From contig CBDANO010000005.1 in the NCBI GenBank assembly GCA_965197665.1, forward strand, positions 558,001 through 622,000: a DNA stretch of 64,000 nt, read 5' to 3'. The stretch comes from CBDANO01 sp965197665. Lineage in GTDB: Bacteria; Chloroflexota; Dehalococcoidia; Lucifugimonadales; UBA3495. Under the pieces are notes generated by a model. The model saw nothing but the letters and a program-made list of their open reading frames with translations. It made no database searches and was not told where the DNA came from. Positions 26,497-34,867 of this stretch are shown here, piece by piece. Position 1 is the stretch's first letter, and each line of letters opens with the position of its first letter. A program made the position numbers and the translations under genes.

Positions 26497-26551
26497 CGAA
26501 TCACTCCCTTTCCTTGTTGCCGGCGATTATCCGCGTGTTGCGCCGGCCGCT

Positions 26552-27928
26552 TTACCCCATTCCCAATTCCTTTTCCCAATCGCCGATTGCCAAGTCTATC
26601 GCGGCTACCATCTCGTCTACGTCTTCCGGCGTCGTACATATGGGAGGCGCGATGTACACCTTCCCTTGGGCGGCGTGGAGAATGAGGCGGCGCTCCTTGA
26701 ACCGCTGGTTCAGCCGGTCGCCGACCTCAGTGGGGTTGTCGAACTTCCGCTTGGTCTCCTTGTCCTTGACCAAGTCTATGCCGATGAACAAGCCGAGGCC
26801 GTCGACGTTGCCCATGGAAGGATGGCCGCCCTCGATTTGCTGGAGCCGCTCCTTGAAGTACGCCCCGACCCGGGCGGAGTTTTCCACCAGCCCCTCATTT
26901 TCGATGATCTCGATGTTCTTCAGAGCCGCCGCCGCGGTCACCGGGTGGCCGCTGTGAGTAACCGCCATTACCAACTGGTTATCTTCTCCGCCAAAAAGGT
27001 CGGCGATCTCCTCGGTTACGACAGTCCCCGAAAGGGGGAGGTAGCTGCTGCTGATGCCCTTACCGACGGTCATGATGTCGGGCACGACGTTCCAGTGGTC
27101 GGCGCCGAACATCTTCCCCGTCCTTCCGAAGCCGCAAATGACCTCATCCAGGACCATTACAACGCCGTACCTGCTGCAAATCTCCCGGACCATCGGCCAG
27201 TACTCGTCTCCGGGCACCGCCGAGCCGGAGGGTTGAGCCACCGGCTCTCCGATGAACGCCGCCACCGTCTCGGGCCCCTGCTGGAGGATCAGGTCTTCCA
27301 CCGCTTGGGCGCACTTCACCGCACATTCCGATGGAGTCCGTCCCCCCAACTCGCAGCGGTACGGGTTCGGATGGGGCGCGTGGAGCATTCCCGGGTACCT
27401 GGGTTCGAAGTCGCTCAAAGGAAGCCCCGAAGAGTTCTCCCCCGCCCACATTGTTGCTCCCAGGGTGCCGTGGTAGGACCCCCTGCGGCTGATCACTTTG
27501 TACCGCGAAGGCTCGCCCTGGCGCTTGTGGTAAGCCCGGGCGATCTTGAAGGCGGTCTCGTTGGCCTCGGAGCCTCCGCTGTTCAAGTAGGTCCTGGAAA
27601 GGCTCCCTGGGGTAATGTCGGCCAGTTTCTGACAAAGCTGTACCACCGGCACGGTGGTGGTACCGCCGGGGAAGAAGGTAACCCGCTTCAACTGGTCGTA
27701 GGCCGCGTAGGCTATTTCGTCCCGGCCGTAGCCGACGTGGACTGAGTAGTAGCCTCCGCAGGCATCGATCCACGTCTGTCCCGACGAGTCGGTTACCCGG
27801 ATGCCGTTCCCCTCGACGATTACCAGTGGGTCCCCCTCTTCGGCCATCTGGGTCCAGTCCTTGTTGTGGAACCACTGGTATTGGAGGGCGCTCTGCCTGA
27901 TTGCCTCGGTGTCGTAAGTTGAAGCCAT
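26552..27928 (-). CDS. Class III aminotransferase 2 (PLP-dependent)
   Basis: Second class III aminotransferase, about 458 residues. The same motifs appear: YLNSGGSEANETAFKIARAYH, then ISRRGSYHGTLG, MVLDEVICGFGRTGKMFG and DIMTVGKGISSSYLPL with the lysine. I chose ATG 27928 (MASTYDTEAIR) because GGAGGGG lies just upstream; the frame stays open further upstream. The two paralogues may use different amino donors or form a heteromer, but the sequence does not decide this. Confidence 0.9.
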   Translation of the reverse strand: MASTYDTEAIRQSALQYQWFHNKDWTQMAEEGDPLVIVEGNGIRVTDSSGQTWIDACGGYYSVHVGYGRDEIAYAAYDQLKRVTFFPGGTTTVPVVQLCQKLADITPGSLSRTYLNSGGSEANETAFKIARAYHKRQGEPSRYKVISRRGSYHGTLGATMWAGENSSGLPLSDFEPRYPGMLHAPHPNPYRCELGGRTPSECAVKCAQAVEDLILQQGPETVAAFIGEPVAQPSGSAVPGDEYWPMVREICSRYGVVMVLDEVICGFGRTGKMFGADHWNVVPDIMTVGKGISSSYLPLSGTVVTEEIADLFGGEDNQLVMAVTHSGHPVTAAAALKNIEIIENEGLVENSARVGAYFKERLQQIEGGHPSMGNVDGLGLFIGIDLVKDKETKRKFDNPTEVGDRLNQRFKERRLILHAAQGKVYIAPPICTTPEDVDEMVAAIDLAIGDWEKELGMG

Positions 27929-28142
27929 ACCGGCCCCTCCTCTATGGGTGGAAGTTAATTGCGGAAATTCGGGATGACCCACATCCATTTCTCTCGTTGA
28001 CTAGGGGCCGTGTCGTATGGAGGCGTTGTCGCGTTGGCAATCTTGTTCGCAGCCTGGAAGCGCTTCCACGTCGGGTTAATCACATTGCCGAATCGCATTT
28101 TTGAATCGCCGGGCCGTACGGTCTAGGGGTCGAACGCGATTG

Positions 28143-29192
28143 TTACTGCTCTCTAAACCTGGGGTGACTCCACCTTCCGCGTCCTGATCCGGTACATGAA
28201 AGTGTCGATGATGGCGCTGTTGCGTCCGGCGGCGCCGCCCCCATCGCTATCAAGATGTCCTCCGGGTCCCTGGCGCACCGCCGGACCAGCTGATCGTCCC
28301 CCGGCCTCTCCGGCCCTTGGGCCACTCCCAACCGCACCAAGTCCCCCAGGGAACGGGCGGCGTTCTCCATGAGGTAGTCCTGCATGGAGCGGCGGGTCCA
28401 GCCGCCCTCTTGCAAGGTCAAGGCGTGCTCCGGCCCGATCACTATCACCCACTGCGCAGGAAACCGCCAAGCCAAGCAGGCCGACCTCAAGGTGTCGGCA
28501 ATCGACGCCAGGATACTCTCCCCGGTGCGGCCGTAGGCGTTATTGACGGTAATCGGGTTGTAGGCTACCGCCACCGTGACGCAACTGTCTTCGGGCTGGA
28601 AGCCGCGGCTAACGTGGAGGGGCTCCCAGGGGGAGTCCTCTTCGTTTTCTCCAAAGCACAAAGTATATTTGGCGGGGCTGCCCAGGGTGCCCCGGTCCAT
28701 GATCCCTGGTCGAGCGTCGAAACCGTTCATGAAGCAAAGCCGCACCGCCCGGCCCAGACATGCGTTGGCCCGAGCCCCGGGGCCGAATAGTCCGTCCCTA
28801 GAGTTGACACCGATTTCGCTGCGAATGGGGCCGTTGACGATCATCAGGATAGAAGGGGAACTGGTGGAGGCCGAAGCGATGTGAACGAAGTCCTTCTCCT
28901 CTTCAAGCGCCCTTAGAGTGGTCACAAGAACCGGGAAGTATTCAGGCAAACAACCGGCCATCACCGCGTTGGCCGCGGCATTCTCAGAGGTTAGGACCCG
29001 CTGCCGCATCTCCAGCGAGAGGAGGTCTTCTTCCCCGGTCATTCCAACGTAGTCCAGCATCTCCCGGACTTTGTATTCCACCGGGGGGACTACCGGCAGG
29101 CCGTCGCTCCAACCGAAACGGTAGCACTCCTCGATAGCCTCGATAGTGTCGCTGGCTTCCACCGTCTTGGACCTGTCTGAGCCCGTGGACAT
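28143..29192 (-). CDS. Conserved protein of unknown function, C-terminus frameshifted
   Basis: A 349-residue frame. Landmarks are EECYRFGWSDGLPVVPP, NAVMAGCLPEYFPVLVTTL, SILMIVNGPIRSEIGVNS, YTLCFGENEEDSPWEPLHVSRGF and VIVIGPEHALTLQEGGW. I recognise the family as a widespread uncharacterised one, which I recall next to UGSC-motif (seleno)proteins in other genomes; no such partner is seen here. The tail after DILIAMG is out of frame. Adding one G to the G5 run near 28235 would give GGGAAGRNSAIIDTF and end at 28153, like relatives. This may be a real frameshift or a sequence error. Confidence 0.65.
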   Translation of the reverse strand: MSTGSDRSKTVEASDTIEAIEECYRFGWSDGLPVVPPVEYKVREMLDYVGMTGEEDLLSLEMRQRVLTSENAAANAVMAGCLPEYFPVLVTTLRALEEEKDFVHIASASTSSPSILMIVNGPIRSEIGVNSRDGLFGPGARANACLGRAVRLCFMNGFDARPGIMDRGTLGSPAKYTLCFGENEEDSPWEPLHVSRGFQPEDSCVTVAVAYNPITVNNAYGRTGESILASIADTLRSACLAWRFPAQWVIVIGPEHALTLQEGGWTRRSMQDYLMENAARSLGDLVRLGVAQGPERPGDDQLVRRCARDPEDILIAMGAAPPDATAPSSTLSCTGSGRGRWSHPRFREQ

Positions 29193-29230
29193 TACTCTAG
29201 CCCCCTTCGCGTTACCCTGAAGATACCGTT

Positions 29231-29333
29231 TTCATCCTTGGCGCGTGCCGGTTTGAAACCGGCCCCTACGTTTTGGTGTCGTTCCTCGGGGGATGCTGGT
29301 TTCATCCTTCGTGGCGCCGGTCTCAACCGGCAC
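29231..29333 (+). repeat. REP-like palindromes (two copies)
   Basis: Two copies of a short unit starting TTCATCCTT and containing a palindrome: GCCGGTTTGAAACCGGC at about 29247-29263, and a weaker GCCGGTCTCAACCGGC near 29316. The same unit is found at 39995-40047. It lies between genes and could act as a repetitive extragenic palindrome or a transcript end. Confidence 0.7.
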
Positions 29334-29392
29334 GGGGGGTTGTCTCGCGAAGGGCCGGTGTTTTAACGGCGGCCCCGGTTCCGGCAATACCC

Positions 29393-30289
29393 CTAGACGC
29401 CGGCCAATCTTAGCTGCACGCCGGCCCTCTCTTCCTGAATCTTGGCCACCGCGTCGCAGTCCTCGGGACCCCAACCCCGGTGAAGGGCTTCCACGTACTG
29501 CTGGTCCACCAGATTGGACAACTCCAAGGGGATGCCGTATTCCCGCCCCAGGTCCGTAGCCAGCCTGACGTCTTTGGCCGCCAAGGCGGTGGCGAACCCC
29601 GGTTCGAAGTTGCCTTGGAAAAGCTGCCGGGGCATTTTGTCCGTAAGCATCCAGGAGCGGGCGGAGCTATTGACCATTACGTCGACCAGAACTTCCAAGT
29701 CCACCCCGGCCTTAACCCCCAGGGTGAGGGCTTCCGTCAGCATGACGGTGGTGCCCATGCTAATCAGATTGTTGCAAATCTTGCAGACGGCGCCGCTGCC
29801 GATGGGGCCGCAGTAGACAATATGCTGACCTATCGAGTCTAGCGCCGGCTTGACCCGCCGGAATGCGTCTTCATCGCCGCCCACCATCACGGCCAAGGTT
29901 CCTGCGGCGGCGCCGTGCACTCCGCCGCTAACCGGGGCGTCGATGACGGCGATACCCTGTTTCGAGCATTCCTGGTAGAGCCGTCGAATTACCGTAGGCG
30001 AGTTGGTGGAAAGGTCGACGTGGACGGTCCCTTCAGCGGCGCCTTCCAGGATTCCGTTTTCGCCCAGCACCGCCGCCTCCACGTCCCGGGGGACGGGGAG
30101 GGAAGTGAACACCGCCTCGTTTCCCAGGGCGGCCTCCTTTGGACTGTCGGCCCACTGAGCGCCCATCTCCAGCAGATTGGTGGCCGCCTCGCGGCGCAGG
30201 TCGTGGACGGTCAGTTGATGGCCGGCCTTGACCAAGTTGGCCGCCATCGGGTTGCCCATGTTGCCCGTGCCGATGAACCCTACCTTCAT
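29393..30289 (-). CDS. Beta-hydroxyacid (3-hydroxyisobutyrate-type) dehydrogenase
   Basis: NAD(P)-dependent dehydrogenase of 298 residues. The Rossmann motif is VGFIGTGNMGNPMAANLVKAG at the very start. The substrate-binding motif is DAPVSGGVHGAAAGTLAVMVGG, the catalytic lysine is in GAVCKICNNL, and a C-terminal all-helical domain follows. ATG 30289 is chosen because the motif follows at once and the upstream open frame is Pro/Arg-rich and unlike the family. Likely substrates are 3-hydroxyisobutyrate, tartronate semialdehyde or similar acids. Confidence 0.9.
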   Translation of the reverse strand: MKVGFIGTGNMGNPMAANLVKAGHQLTVHDLRREAATNLLEMGAQWADSPKEAALGNEAVFTSLPVPRDVEAAVLGENGILEGAAEGTVHVDLSTNSPTVIRRLYQECSKQGIAVIDAPVSGGVHGAAAGTLAVMVGGDEDAFRRVKPALDSIGQHIVYCGPIGSGAVCKICNNLISMGTTVMLTEALTLGVKAGVDLEVLVDVMVNSSARSWMLTDKMPRQLFQGNFEPGFATALAAKDVRLATDLGREYGIPLELSNLVDQQYVEALHRGWGPEDCDAVAKIQEERAGVQLRLAGV

Positions 30290-30803
30290 CTCTCTTGCTC
30301 CTTGTCGGACTTGCCCGCCGGTCTCCATCGGTCCCACCCGCTGTTGCGGGCGGTCCCGCCGGTTCTTCGGCCGCCGGTTCTTCGGATTGAGGGGGCCCTG
30401 AGGGCCGCGCCGCGTCAGCCTCGTCGAAAGTTTCTTTGGCAACTCGGAACGCGCTCACGGCGGCGGGCATTCCGCCATAGAAGATCATTTGAGAAATTAT
30501 TTCGCAAATTTGCTCCCTGGTCACGCCGACGTGGAGAGCGCCCTGAATATGCCTGCGGATTAGCTGGGGACTGTGCCCCAACACGGTCAAGGCAGCGATG
30601 GTGCAGAGGCTGCGGGTCTGCAGGTTTACGGCGGGGCGGTTATATATCTCCCCGTAGATTACCGAGTCGACTAGGGACAAGACCTCCGGGGCAAGTTCCG
30701 CCATCGCCTGGTTCGGCCTAACGTTGCCCAGAGCGCCGTAATAGCGGCGCCTGAAATCCGCGGCGGCCTGTCTCAGGTCCTTCGATCCTTGACCGGTAGT
30801 CAA
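30033..30803 (-). CDS. Carboxymuconolactone decarboxylase-family protein, overlong frame
   Basis: Residues 1-135 form an AhpD/CMD-like helical domain (VYGEIYNRPAVNLQTRSLCTIAALTVLGHSPQ in the core, LHVGVTREQICEIISQMIFYGGMPAAVSAFRVA). The redox Cys pair of AhpD is absent, so a decarboxylase-like role is likelier. After residue 140 the frame turns Pro/Glu-rich and then overlaps the dehydrogenase gene by 257 bases in another frame, which is not credible as protein. A stop overlapping the dehydrogenase ATG exists in the third frame, so an indel near 30360-30400 is possible. Confidence 0.7.
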   Translation of the reverse strand: MTTGQGSKDLRQAAADFRRRYYGALGNVRPNQAMAELAPEVLSLVDSVIYGEIYNRPAVNLQTRSLCTIAALTVLGHSPQLIRRHIQGALHVGVTREQICEIISQMIFYGGMPAAVSAFRVAKETFDEADAARPSGPPQSEEPAAEEPAGPPATAGGTDGDRRASPTRSKRDEGRVHRHGQHGQPDGGQLGQGRPSTDRPRPAPRGGHQSAGDGRSVGRQSKGGRPGKRGGVHFPPRPPGRGGGGAGRKRNPGRRR

Positions 30804-30876
30804 AGTGTCCTCACTCGTTGCAACGAATCAGGAGTTGCGCAGTTGAAGGTGCTTTCTTATCCAGCCCGGACCGCTA

Positions 30877-30959
30877 CTCAAGGAAATGTGGCGGCCGGCC
30901 GCGTAACTCCCGCATAATCTCAAGGAAATGTGGCGGCCGGCCGCGTAACTCCCGCATAA
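30877..30959 (+). repeat. Tandem duplication of a 42-bp unit
   Basis: Two adjacent near-identical 42-bp units beginning CTCAAGGAAATGTGG and containing the palindrome GGCCGGCC. They lie in the gap between the carboxymuconolactone decarboxylase-like gene and the MBL-fold gene. There are only two units and no spacers, so this is not a CRISPR array. Confidence 0.9.
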
Positions 30960-31028
30960 CTCCAATGTCAGAATGAAAGGAATTATAACACCGGGCCGCC
31001 CGTAAGGCGCCGGATTGCCGGCCGGCCA

Positions 31029-31898
31029 TTACACGACTTGCCAGTAGCGCCGGCCCTCAACTAGCACTAGAGTACCCAGGTTATCCTTGGGGTGGAAGTG
31101 TCCGGCGGCTATCACGTATTCTTCCTTTTCCGCCCGGTCTAATAGCGCTTCGCGACTCCGCCTGCTGGCGTCTTTGTCCACGTCCACCCCGGCAGTCCAG
31201 GAAGGTTCATGCACCTGGGCCTTGCTATGCAGAACGTCACCGACGATCATCCCTTTCCGGTCCTGGGAGGAAATCAGGACCGCTTGATGGCCCGGAGTAT
31301 GCCCGGGGGTGGGTAAAGTCGAGATTTCGTCGGTAATGCGATGCTCCCCCTCTATGAGCTCCATCTTCCGGAGGCGCTGCAGCGGCATCACTTGGGTCCT
31401 GACGTAGGGATGGGCTTCCAAGACATTCGGCTTGGTGAAGTGTTCCCAGTCCAGCTTTGGGACCAAGTATCTTGCGCGGCGGAAATACGGGGCGGCCATG
31501 CCTCCGGAGTACCTGATATTCCAACCCACGTGGTCCCCGTGGAGGTGGGTATGGACCACGATATCGACCTCATCCGAGGGCGAAACGCTGGTGTTGTTGT
31601 CCCGGCCCACCGGAGTAAGGATGGGCCGCAACTCCTCGTACAGATTGCCGGTTCGGTTGCCCCGCTCCGGATGAGGCCCCGGCCCCATGCCGGTGTCCAC
31701 CAGTATGGTTTGTCCCTGGGAGCGCACGACCCAGACTCCGTAGTAAAGCTGGAGTTGACCATCCTCCAAAATGTCCTCGTACGGCGGCCACGCCCCGGGC
31801 GGCACGTCGGGAAACATCATTTCGGGTTTCCGGGGCGACGGTACCATGTCCAGTACCGCCGTAATATCGACATTGCCTACCGTTACCCGACCCGCCAT
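31029..31898 (-). CDS. MBL-fold metallo-hydrolase
   Basis: About 289 residues with the zinc motif THLHGDHVGW (HxHxDH), a further histidine in PTPGHTPGHQ, an aspartate in IVGDVLH and a late histidine in AAGHFHPKD. This is the dinuclear zinc site of quorum-quenching-lactonase/AttM-like members. ATG 31898 is chosen because MAGRVTVGNVDITAV is the usual beginning; 26 extra upstream codons are open. It probably hydrolyses a lactone or ester. Confidence 0.88.
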   Translation of the reverse strand: MAGRVTVGNVDITAVLDMVPSPRKPEMMFPDVPPGAWPPYEDILEDGQLQLYYGVWVVRSQGQTILVDTGMGPGPHPERGNRTGNLYEELRPILTPVGRDNNTSVSPSDEVDIVVHTHLHGDHVGWNIRYSGGMAAPYFRRARYLVPKLDWEHFTKPNVLEAHPYVRTQVMPLQRLRKMELIEGEHRITDEISTLPTPGHTPGHQAVLISSQDRKGMIVGDVLHSKAQVHEPSWTAGVDVDKDASRRSREALLDRAEKEEYVIAAGHFHPKDNLGTLVLVEGRRYWQVV

Positions 31899-31976
31899 GG
31901 TCAACTCCTTGCTACCATCTCGTGTGGCCCACCGTTCGGGAGAATGCAACCCCGCCCGAGTATCCGAGCCAAACAC

Positions 31977-32339
31977 TCAAGCCCTGGGCCAGACCCTAAG
32001 CCCGGAGTCTAAATGGGTATTTCAAAATTCCCTTCTCCCTGGGGAGAAGATTAGGATGAGGGGAAAAGTCTGAAGGCAACCAAGATGGTCCGCGTCGGGA
32101 ATCGCCCTCACCCTGCTCTCTCCTAAGTGGGAGAGGGAACTTTTTCAACACCCTCTAAGGGATCACGTGGCCGATGCTTAGGTCTTTTTAAGCCGCCAGT
32201 GTGCGTTCCCAATGGGCTTGGTCCGCCTTCGGGGCCGCGCATCGAGCGGGTAATTTGCGGTGCTCAGGCTTCGTTTGGCCCTACCTACAGAAGGGTCGGG
32301 CGTTGGGGCGCCTGGCAGCAAACGTTTGTCCGTGCCGGT
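31977..32339. other. Intergenic with MITE-like repeat
   Basis: No gene seen. The left half holds the repeat described at 32008-32162. The rest (32163-32339), before the end of apt, shows nothing I can name. Confidence 0.4.
32008..32162 (-). repeat. MITE-like element, copy 1
   Basis: About 155 bp. In reverse complement it aligns along its length with 46093-46249. Both copies have matching inverted ends of the form TTARNGGGTGTT followed by AAG (here AGGGTGTTGAAAAAG and AATGGGTATTTCAA). Inside are short hairpins such as CCCTTCTCCC/GGGGAGAAG. It has no coding capacity. Inverted ends, small size and dispersal suggest a miniature inverted-repeat element moved by a transposase elsewhere. Confidence 0.75.
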
Positions 32340-32862
32340 TTAGTACTGAATCAGTGAAAAAAGGTCACAGCCCGGCAACCGCCGGCGTCCGTTTAGCTGG
32401 GTCAACTCAATAATGACAGCAGCATCGCTCACCAAGCCGCCGGACATGCTCACCAGCCGGGCGCTGGCTTCCAGGGTGCCCCCGGTAGCCAACAAGTCGT
32501 CCAACAGTAAGACCCGCTGGCCGGGGCTGATGCCGTCCGCGTGCATCTCCATTGAGCTTTTGCCGTATTCGAGGGCGTACTCCGTGGCGTGGGTCTGCCC
32601 CGGCAGCTTGCCGGGTTTTCGTACCGGTACCAGCGGCCTCCCCATGACATAGGCTAGGGCCGCTCCGAATATGAACCCGCGAGACTCCACGGCAACGATG
32701 GCGTCGACGGGACCGTTCTTGAAACGGTCCTGCAGCCGCTCGATTGTAAACCTGAAGGCTTCCACGTCCTGCAGCAAGGGGGTAATATCCCGGAAGAGGA
32801 TGCCGGGCTCCGGGAAATCCGGGATGTCGCGAATGTAAGACTTGAGGTCCACGGGACTCCTC
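32340..32862 (-). CDS. apt: Adenine phosphoribosyltransferase
   Basis: Purine salvage enzyme making AMP from adenine and PRPP. Family motifs are IRDIPDFPEPGILFRDITPLL at the start, VAVESRGFIFGAALA, then the KPGKLPG loop and the PRPP-binding motif VLLLDDLLATGGTLEA. I prefer GTG 32862 (VDLKSYIRDIPDFP) with GGAG at correct distance; ATG 32885 adds eight residues. The length of about 174 residues is normal. It is transcribed away from the tRNA/tuf promoter. Confidence 0.94.
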
Positions 32863-33005
32863 TCCACCGTTCCAGTGATTCCCATCGGGCGCGGGTATGA
32901 ACTCCATAGGAAGGCCGGTCTGCGCTACAGTGGATCAGGCGGGGAGTGTAAAGTAGGCGTCCGGCGGCGTCAAGTTCGAAATAGGCGTTGGCGATGTTGA
33001 ATTTA

Positions 33006-33035
33006 TTGACTTGCAGCCCTTTGATTTTATATAAT
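33006..33035 (+). promoter_or_regulatory. Strong sigma-70-type promoter for the tRNA-tuf operon
   Basis: TTGACT at 33006-33011 and a perfect TATAAT at 33030-33035, separated by 18 bases, with an A/T-rich stretch upstream. It faces the tRNA-Thr gene at 33119, and transcription would begin near 33042. Confidence 0.75.
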
Positions 33036-33060
33036 ACCGGCTGCGCAAGTCAGCCCCGCT

Positions 33061-33088
33061 AAATGGCCCCGACTCAAGGGGCCATTTT
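33061..33088 (+). terminator. Strong hairpin in the tRNA-tuf leader
   Basis: AAATGGCCCC (33061-33070) and GGGGCCATTT (33078-33087) form a perfect ten-base stem with a seven-base loop, followed by a short T/A run. It lies between the promoter and the first tRNA, so it may be an attenuator or processing signal, or stop antisense transcription toward apt. The T tract is short, so termination is uncertain. Confidence 0.5.
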
Positions 33089-33118
33089 ATAGTGTGTCCG
33101 CCGCCCGGCGTCCTCGAT

Positions 33119-33190
33119 GCCCCTGTGGCGCAATGGAAGCGCAGTCGATTTGTAATCGACAGGTTAGGGGTTCGAATCCCCTCTGGGGCT
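33119..33190 (+). tRNA. tRNA-Thr (UGU)
   Basis: 72 nt without encoded CCA. The anticodon stem GTCGA/TCGAC holds loop TTTGTAA, giving anticodon UGU (Thr). The T arm is AGGGG TTCGAAT CCCCT. The acceptor stem GCCCCTG pairs with CTGGGGC apart from one T-T mismatch. Confidence 0.95.
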
Positions 33191-33259
33191 CTCAATCAAC
33201 CCCGGGGCGGCCAGAGGGTACGGCGGCGCGGCCCCAGGGAAGGAGATTCTCGAAAACGT

Positions 33260-33347
33260 GGAGGGGTGGGTGAGTGGTTAAAGCCACCAGACTGTAAATC
33301 TGGCGTCCGGAAGGGCTTCGTAGGTTCGAATCCTACCCCCTCCACCA
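33260..33347 (+). tRNA. tRNA-Tyr (GUA)
   Basis: Class II tRNA with a long variable arm. The anticodon loop CTGTAAA gives GUA (Tyr). The acceptor stem is GGAGGGG/CCCCTCC, and CCA is encoded at 33345-33347. The T arm contains GGTTCGAATCC. Confidence 0.96.
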
Positions 33348-33401
33348 TCTATAATATTAGTGCACGAAAATGGGCCGAAGGCCCGCCGAATAAGGCAACT
33401 G

Positions 33402-33476
33402 GCCCAGATAGCTCAGCGGTAGAGCACGTTCTTGGTAAGAACGGGGTCGGCGGTTCAATCCCGCCTCTGGGCTCCA
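33402..33476 (+). tRNA. tRNA-Thr (GGU)
   Basis: The anticodon loop TTGGTAA in a CGTTC/GAACG stem gives GGU (Thr). The acceptor stem is GCCCAGA/TCTGGGC, and CCA is encoded at 33474-33476. It lies 26 bases before tuf, as in many bacteria where a Thr tRNA precedes EF-Tu. Confidence 0.96.
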
Positions 33477-33502
33477 GTCAAAGAAAAGGAGAATAGACCT
33501 AA

Positions 33503-34687
33503 ATGGCCAAGGAGCGATTCGACAGGTCCAAACCCCACGTCAACGTAGGAACCATCGGTCACGTGGACCACGGCAAGACCACCCTGACGGCAGCCATAAC
33601 CAAGGTGATGGCGAAAAGGGGCTTGGCCAATTACCGCGACATGGACAGTATTGACAACGCGCCTGAGGAAAAGGCCCGCGGCGTGACCATCGCCATTGCT
33701 CACGTGGAGTATTCGACGGACAACCGCCACTACGCCCACGTTGACTGCCCGGGGCACGCCGACTATATCAAGAACATGATTACCGGCGCGGCCCAGATGG
33801 ACGGCGCCGTTCTGGTAGTCAGTGCGCCCGACGGCCCGATGCCTCAAACCCGGGAGCACATCCTTCTAGCCCGGCAAGTCGAGGTGCCGCGAATCTTGGT
33901 GGCCCTCAATAAGGTCGACATGATGGAGGACGAGGAGCTGCTGGAACTGGTGGAGTTGGAGGTGCGGGAGCTCCTCAGCCGCTATGAGTTCCCTGGCGAC
34001 GACACTCCCATCATCCGGGTCAGCGGACTGAAGGCGCTGGAGGGCGACCCCGAGGCGGAAGCCGAAATCGTGAAACTAGTAGAGGCCATGGACGATTACA
34101 TCCCTGTGCCTACCCGGGTGATCGACCGGCCCTTCTTGATGCCCATCGAGGACGTGTTCGGGATCAAAGGCCGGGGGACCGTCGTTACCGGTCGAGTGGA
34201 ACGCGGCCAACTAAAGCAGGGCGAACCGGTGGAAATCATACGCTTCGGCGACGTTCGCGAAACCGTGGCCACCGGCCTGGAAATGTTCCACAAGCTGCTG
34301 GACTCCACCGAAGCCGGCGACGCGGTGGGCATCCTGTTGCGGGGAGTCGACCGGGACGAGGTGGAACGAGGCCAAGTGCTGGTAAAGCCCGGCTCGATGA
34401 AGCCCTACACCAACGCCGAGGCCGAGGTGTACGTGTTGAGCCGGGAAGAGGGCGGGCGCCACACCCCGTTCTTCCCCGGCTACAAGCCCCAGTTCTACAT
34501 CCGGACAAGCGATATCACCGGCGAGATCCAGTTGCCCGAAGGGGTGGAAATGGTGATGCCCGGTGATAACATTCAGATGACAATCAAGCTGATCACGCCC
34601 GTCGCCATCGAAGAGGGCCTCCGTTTTGCTATCCGCGAAGGGGGACGCACCGTGGGCGCCGGGGTATTCACCAAGCTTTTGGATTAG
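33503..34687 (+). CDS. tuf: Translation elongation factor Tu
   Basis: GTPase that brings aminoacyl-tRNA to the ribosome; 394 residues, normal length. G1 is GHVDHGKT (residues 19-26), the switch region APEEKARGVTIAIAHVEY, G3 is DCPGH and G4 is NKVD. Domains 2 and 3 follow, with RGTVVTGRVERG and FFPGYKPQFYIRTSDITG. AAAAGGAG lies just upstream of the ATG. It is co-transcribed with the three tRNAs and followed four bases later by rpmG. Confidence 0.99.
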   Translation: MAKERFDRSKPHVNVGTIGHVDHGKTTLTAAITKVMAKRGLANYRDMDSIDNAPEEKARGVTIAIAHVEYSTDNRHYAHVDCPGHADYIKNMITGAAQMDGAVLVVSAPDGPMPQTREHILLARQVEVPRILVALNKVDMMEDEELLELVELEVRELLSRYEFPGDDTPIIRVSGLKALEGDPEAEAEIVKLVEAMDDYIPVPTRVIDRPFLMPIEDVFGIKGRGTVVTGRVERGQLKQGEPVEIIRFGDVRETVATGLEMFHKLLDSTEAGDAVGILLRGVDRDEVERGQVLVKPGSMKPYTNAEAEVYVLSREEGGRHTPFFPGYKPQFYIRTSDITGEIQLPEGVEMVMPGDNIQMTIKLITPVAIEEGLRFAIREGGRTVGAGVFTKLLD

Positions 34688-34690
34688 GAT

Positions 34691-34861
34691 ATGGCTAAGA
34701 AGTCCGGCGACGTTCGACAAATCATTACGTTGCAGTGCGGCGACTGCCGGGAGCGGAACTACACCTCGGAAAAGAACCGGCGCAACGATTCGCAGCGGAT
34801 CGAACTGCGAAAGTACTGCTCCCGATGCCGCCACCACACGACTCACCGAGAAGTGAGGTAG
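34691..34861 (+). CDS. rpmG: 50S ribosomal protein bL33
   Basis: A 56-residue protein with two zinc-ribbon CxxC pairs (QCGDCRERNY and KYCSRCRHHTTHRE), the Cys-bearing form of L33. It starts four bases after the tuf stop and ends six bases before secE, in the conserved tuf-rpmG-secE-nusG order. Confidence 0.95.
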   Translation: MAKKSGDVRQIITLQCGDCRERNYTSEKNRRNDSQRIELRKYCSRCRHHTTHREVR

Positions 34862-34867
34862 CCGGCA

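Noticed and set aside
26327..27745. 472-codon plus-strand frame opposite the aminotransferases
   Set aside because: It runs antisense across two genes with strong class III aminotransferase motifs and crosses their boundary; a G+C-rich shadow frame.
30877..30959. CRISPR-like array
   Set aside because: Only two units, directly adjacent, with no spacers and no cas genes in the window.
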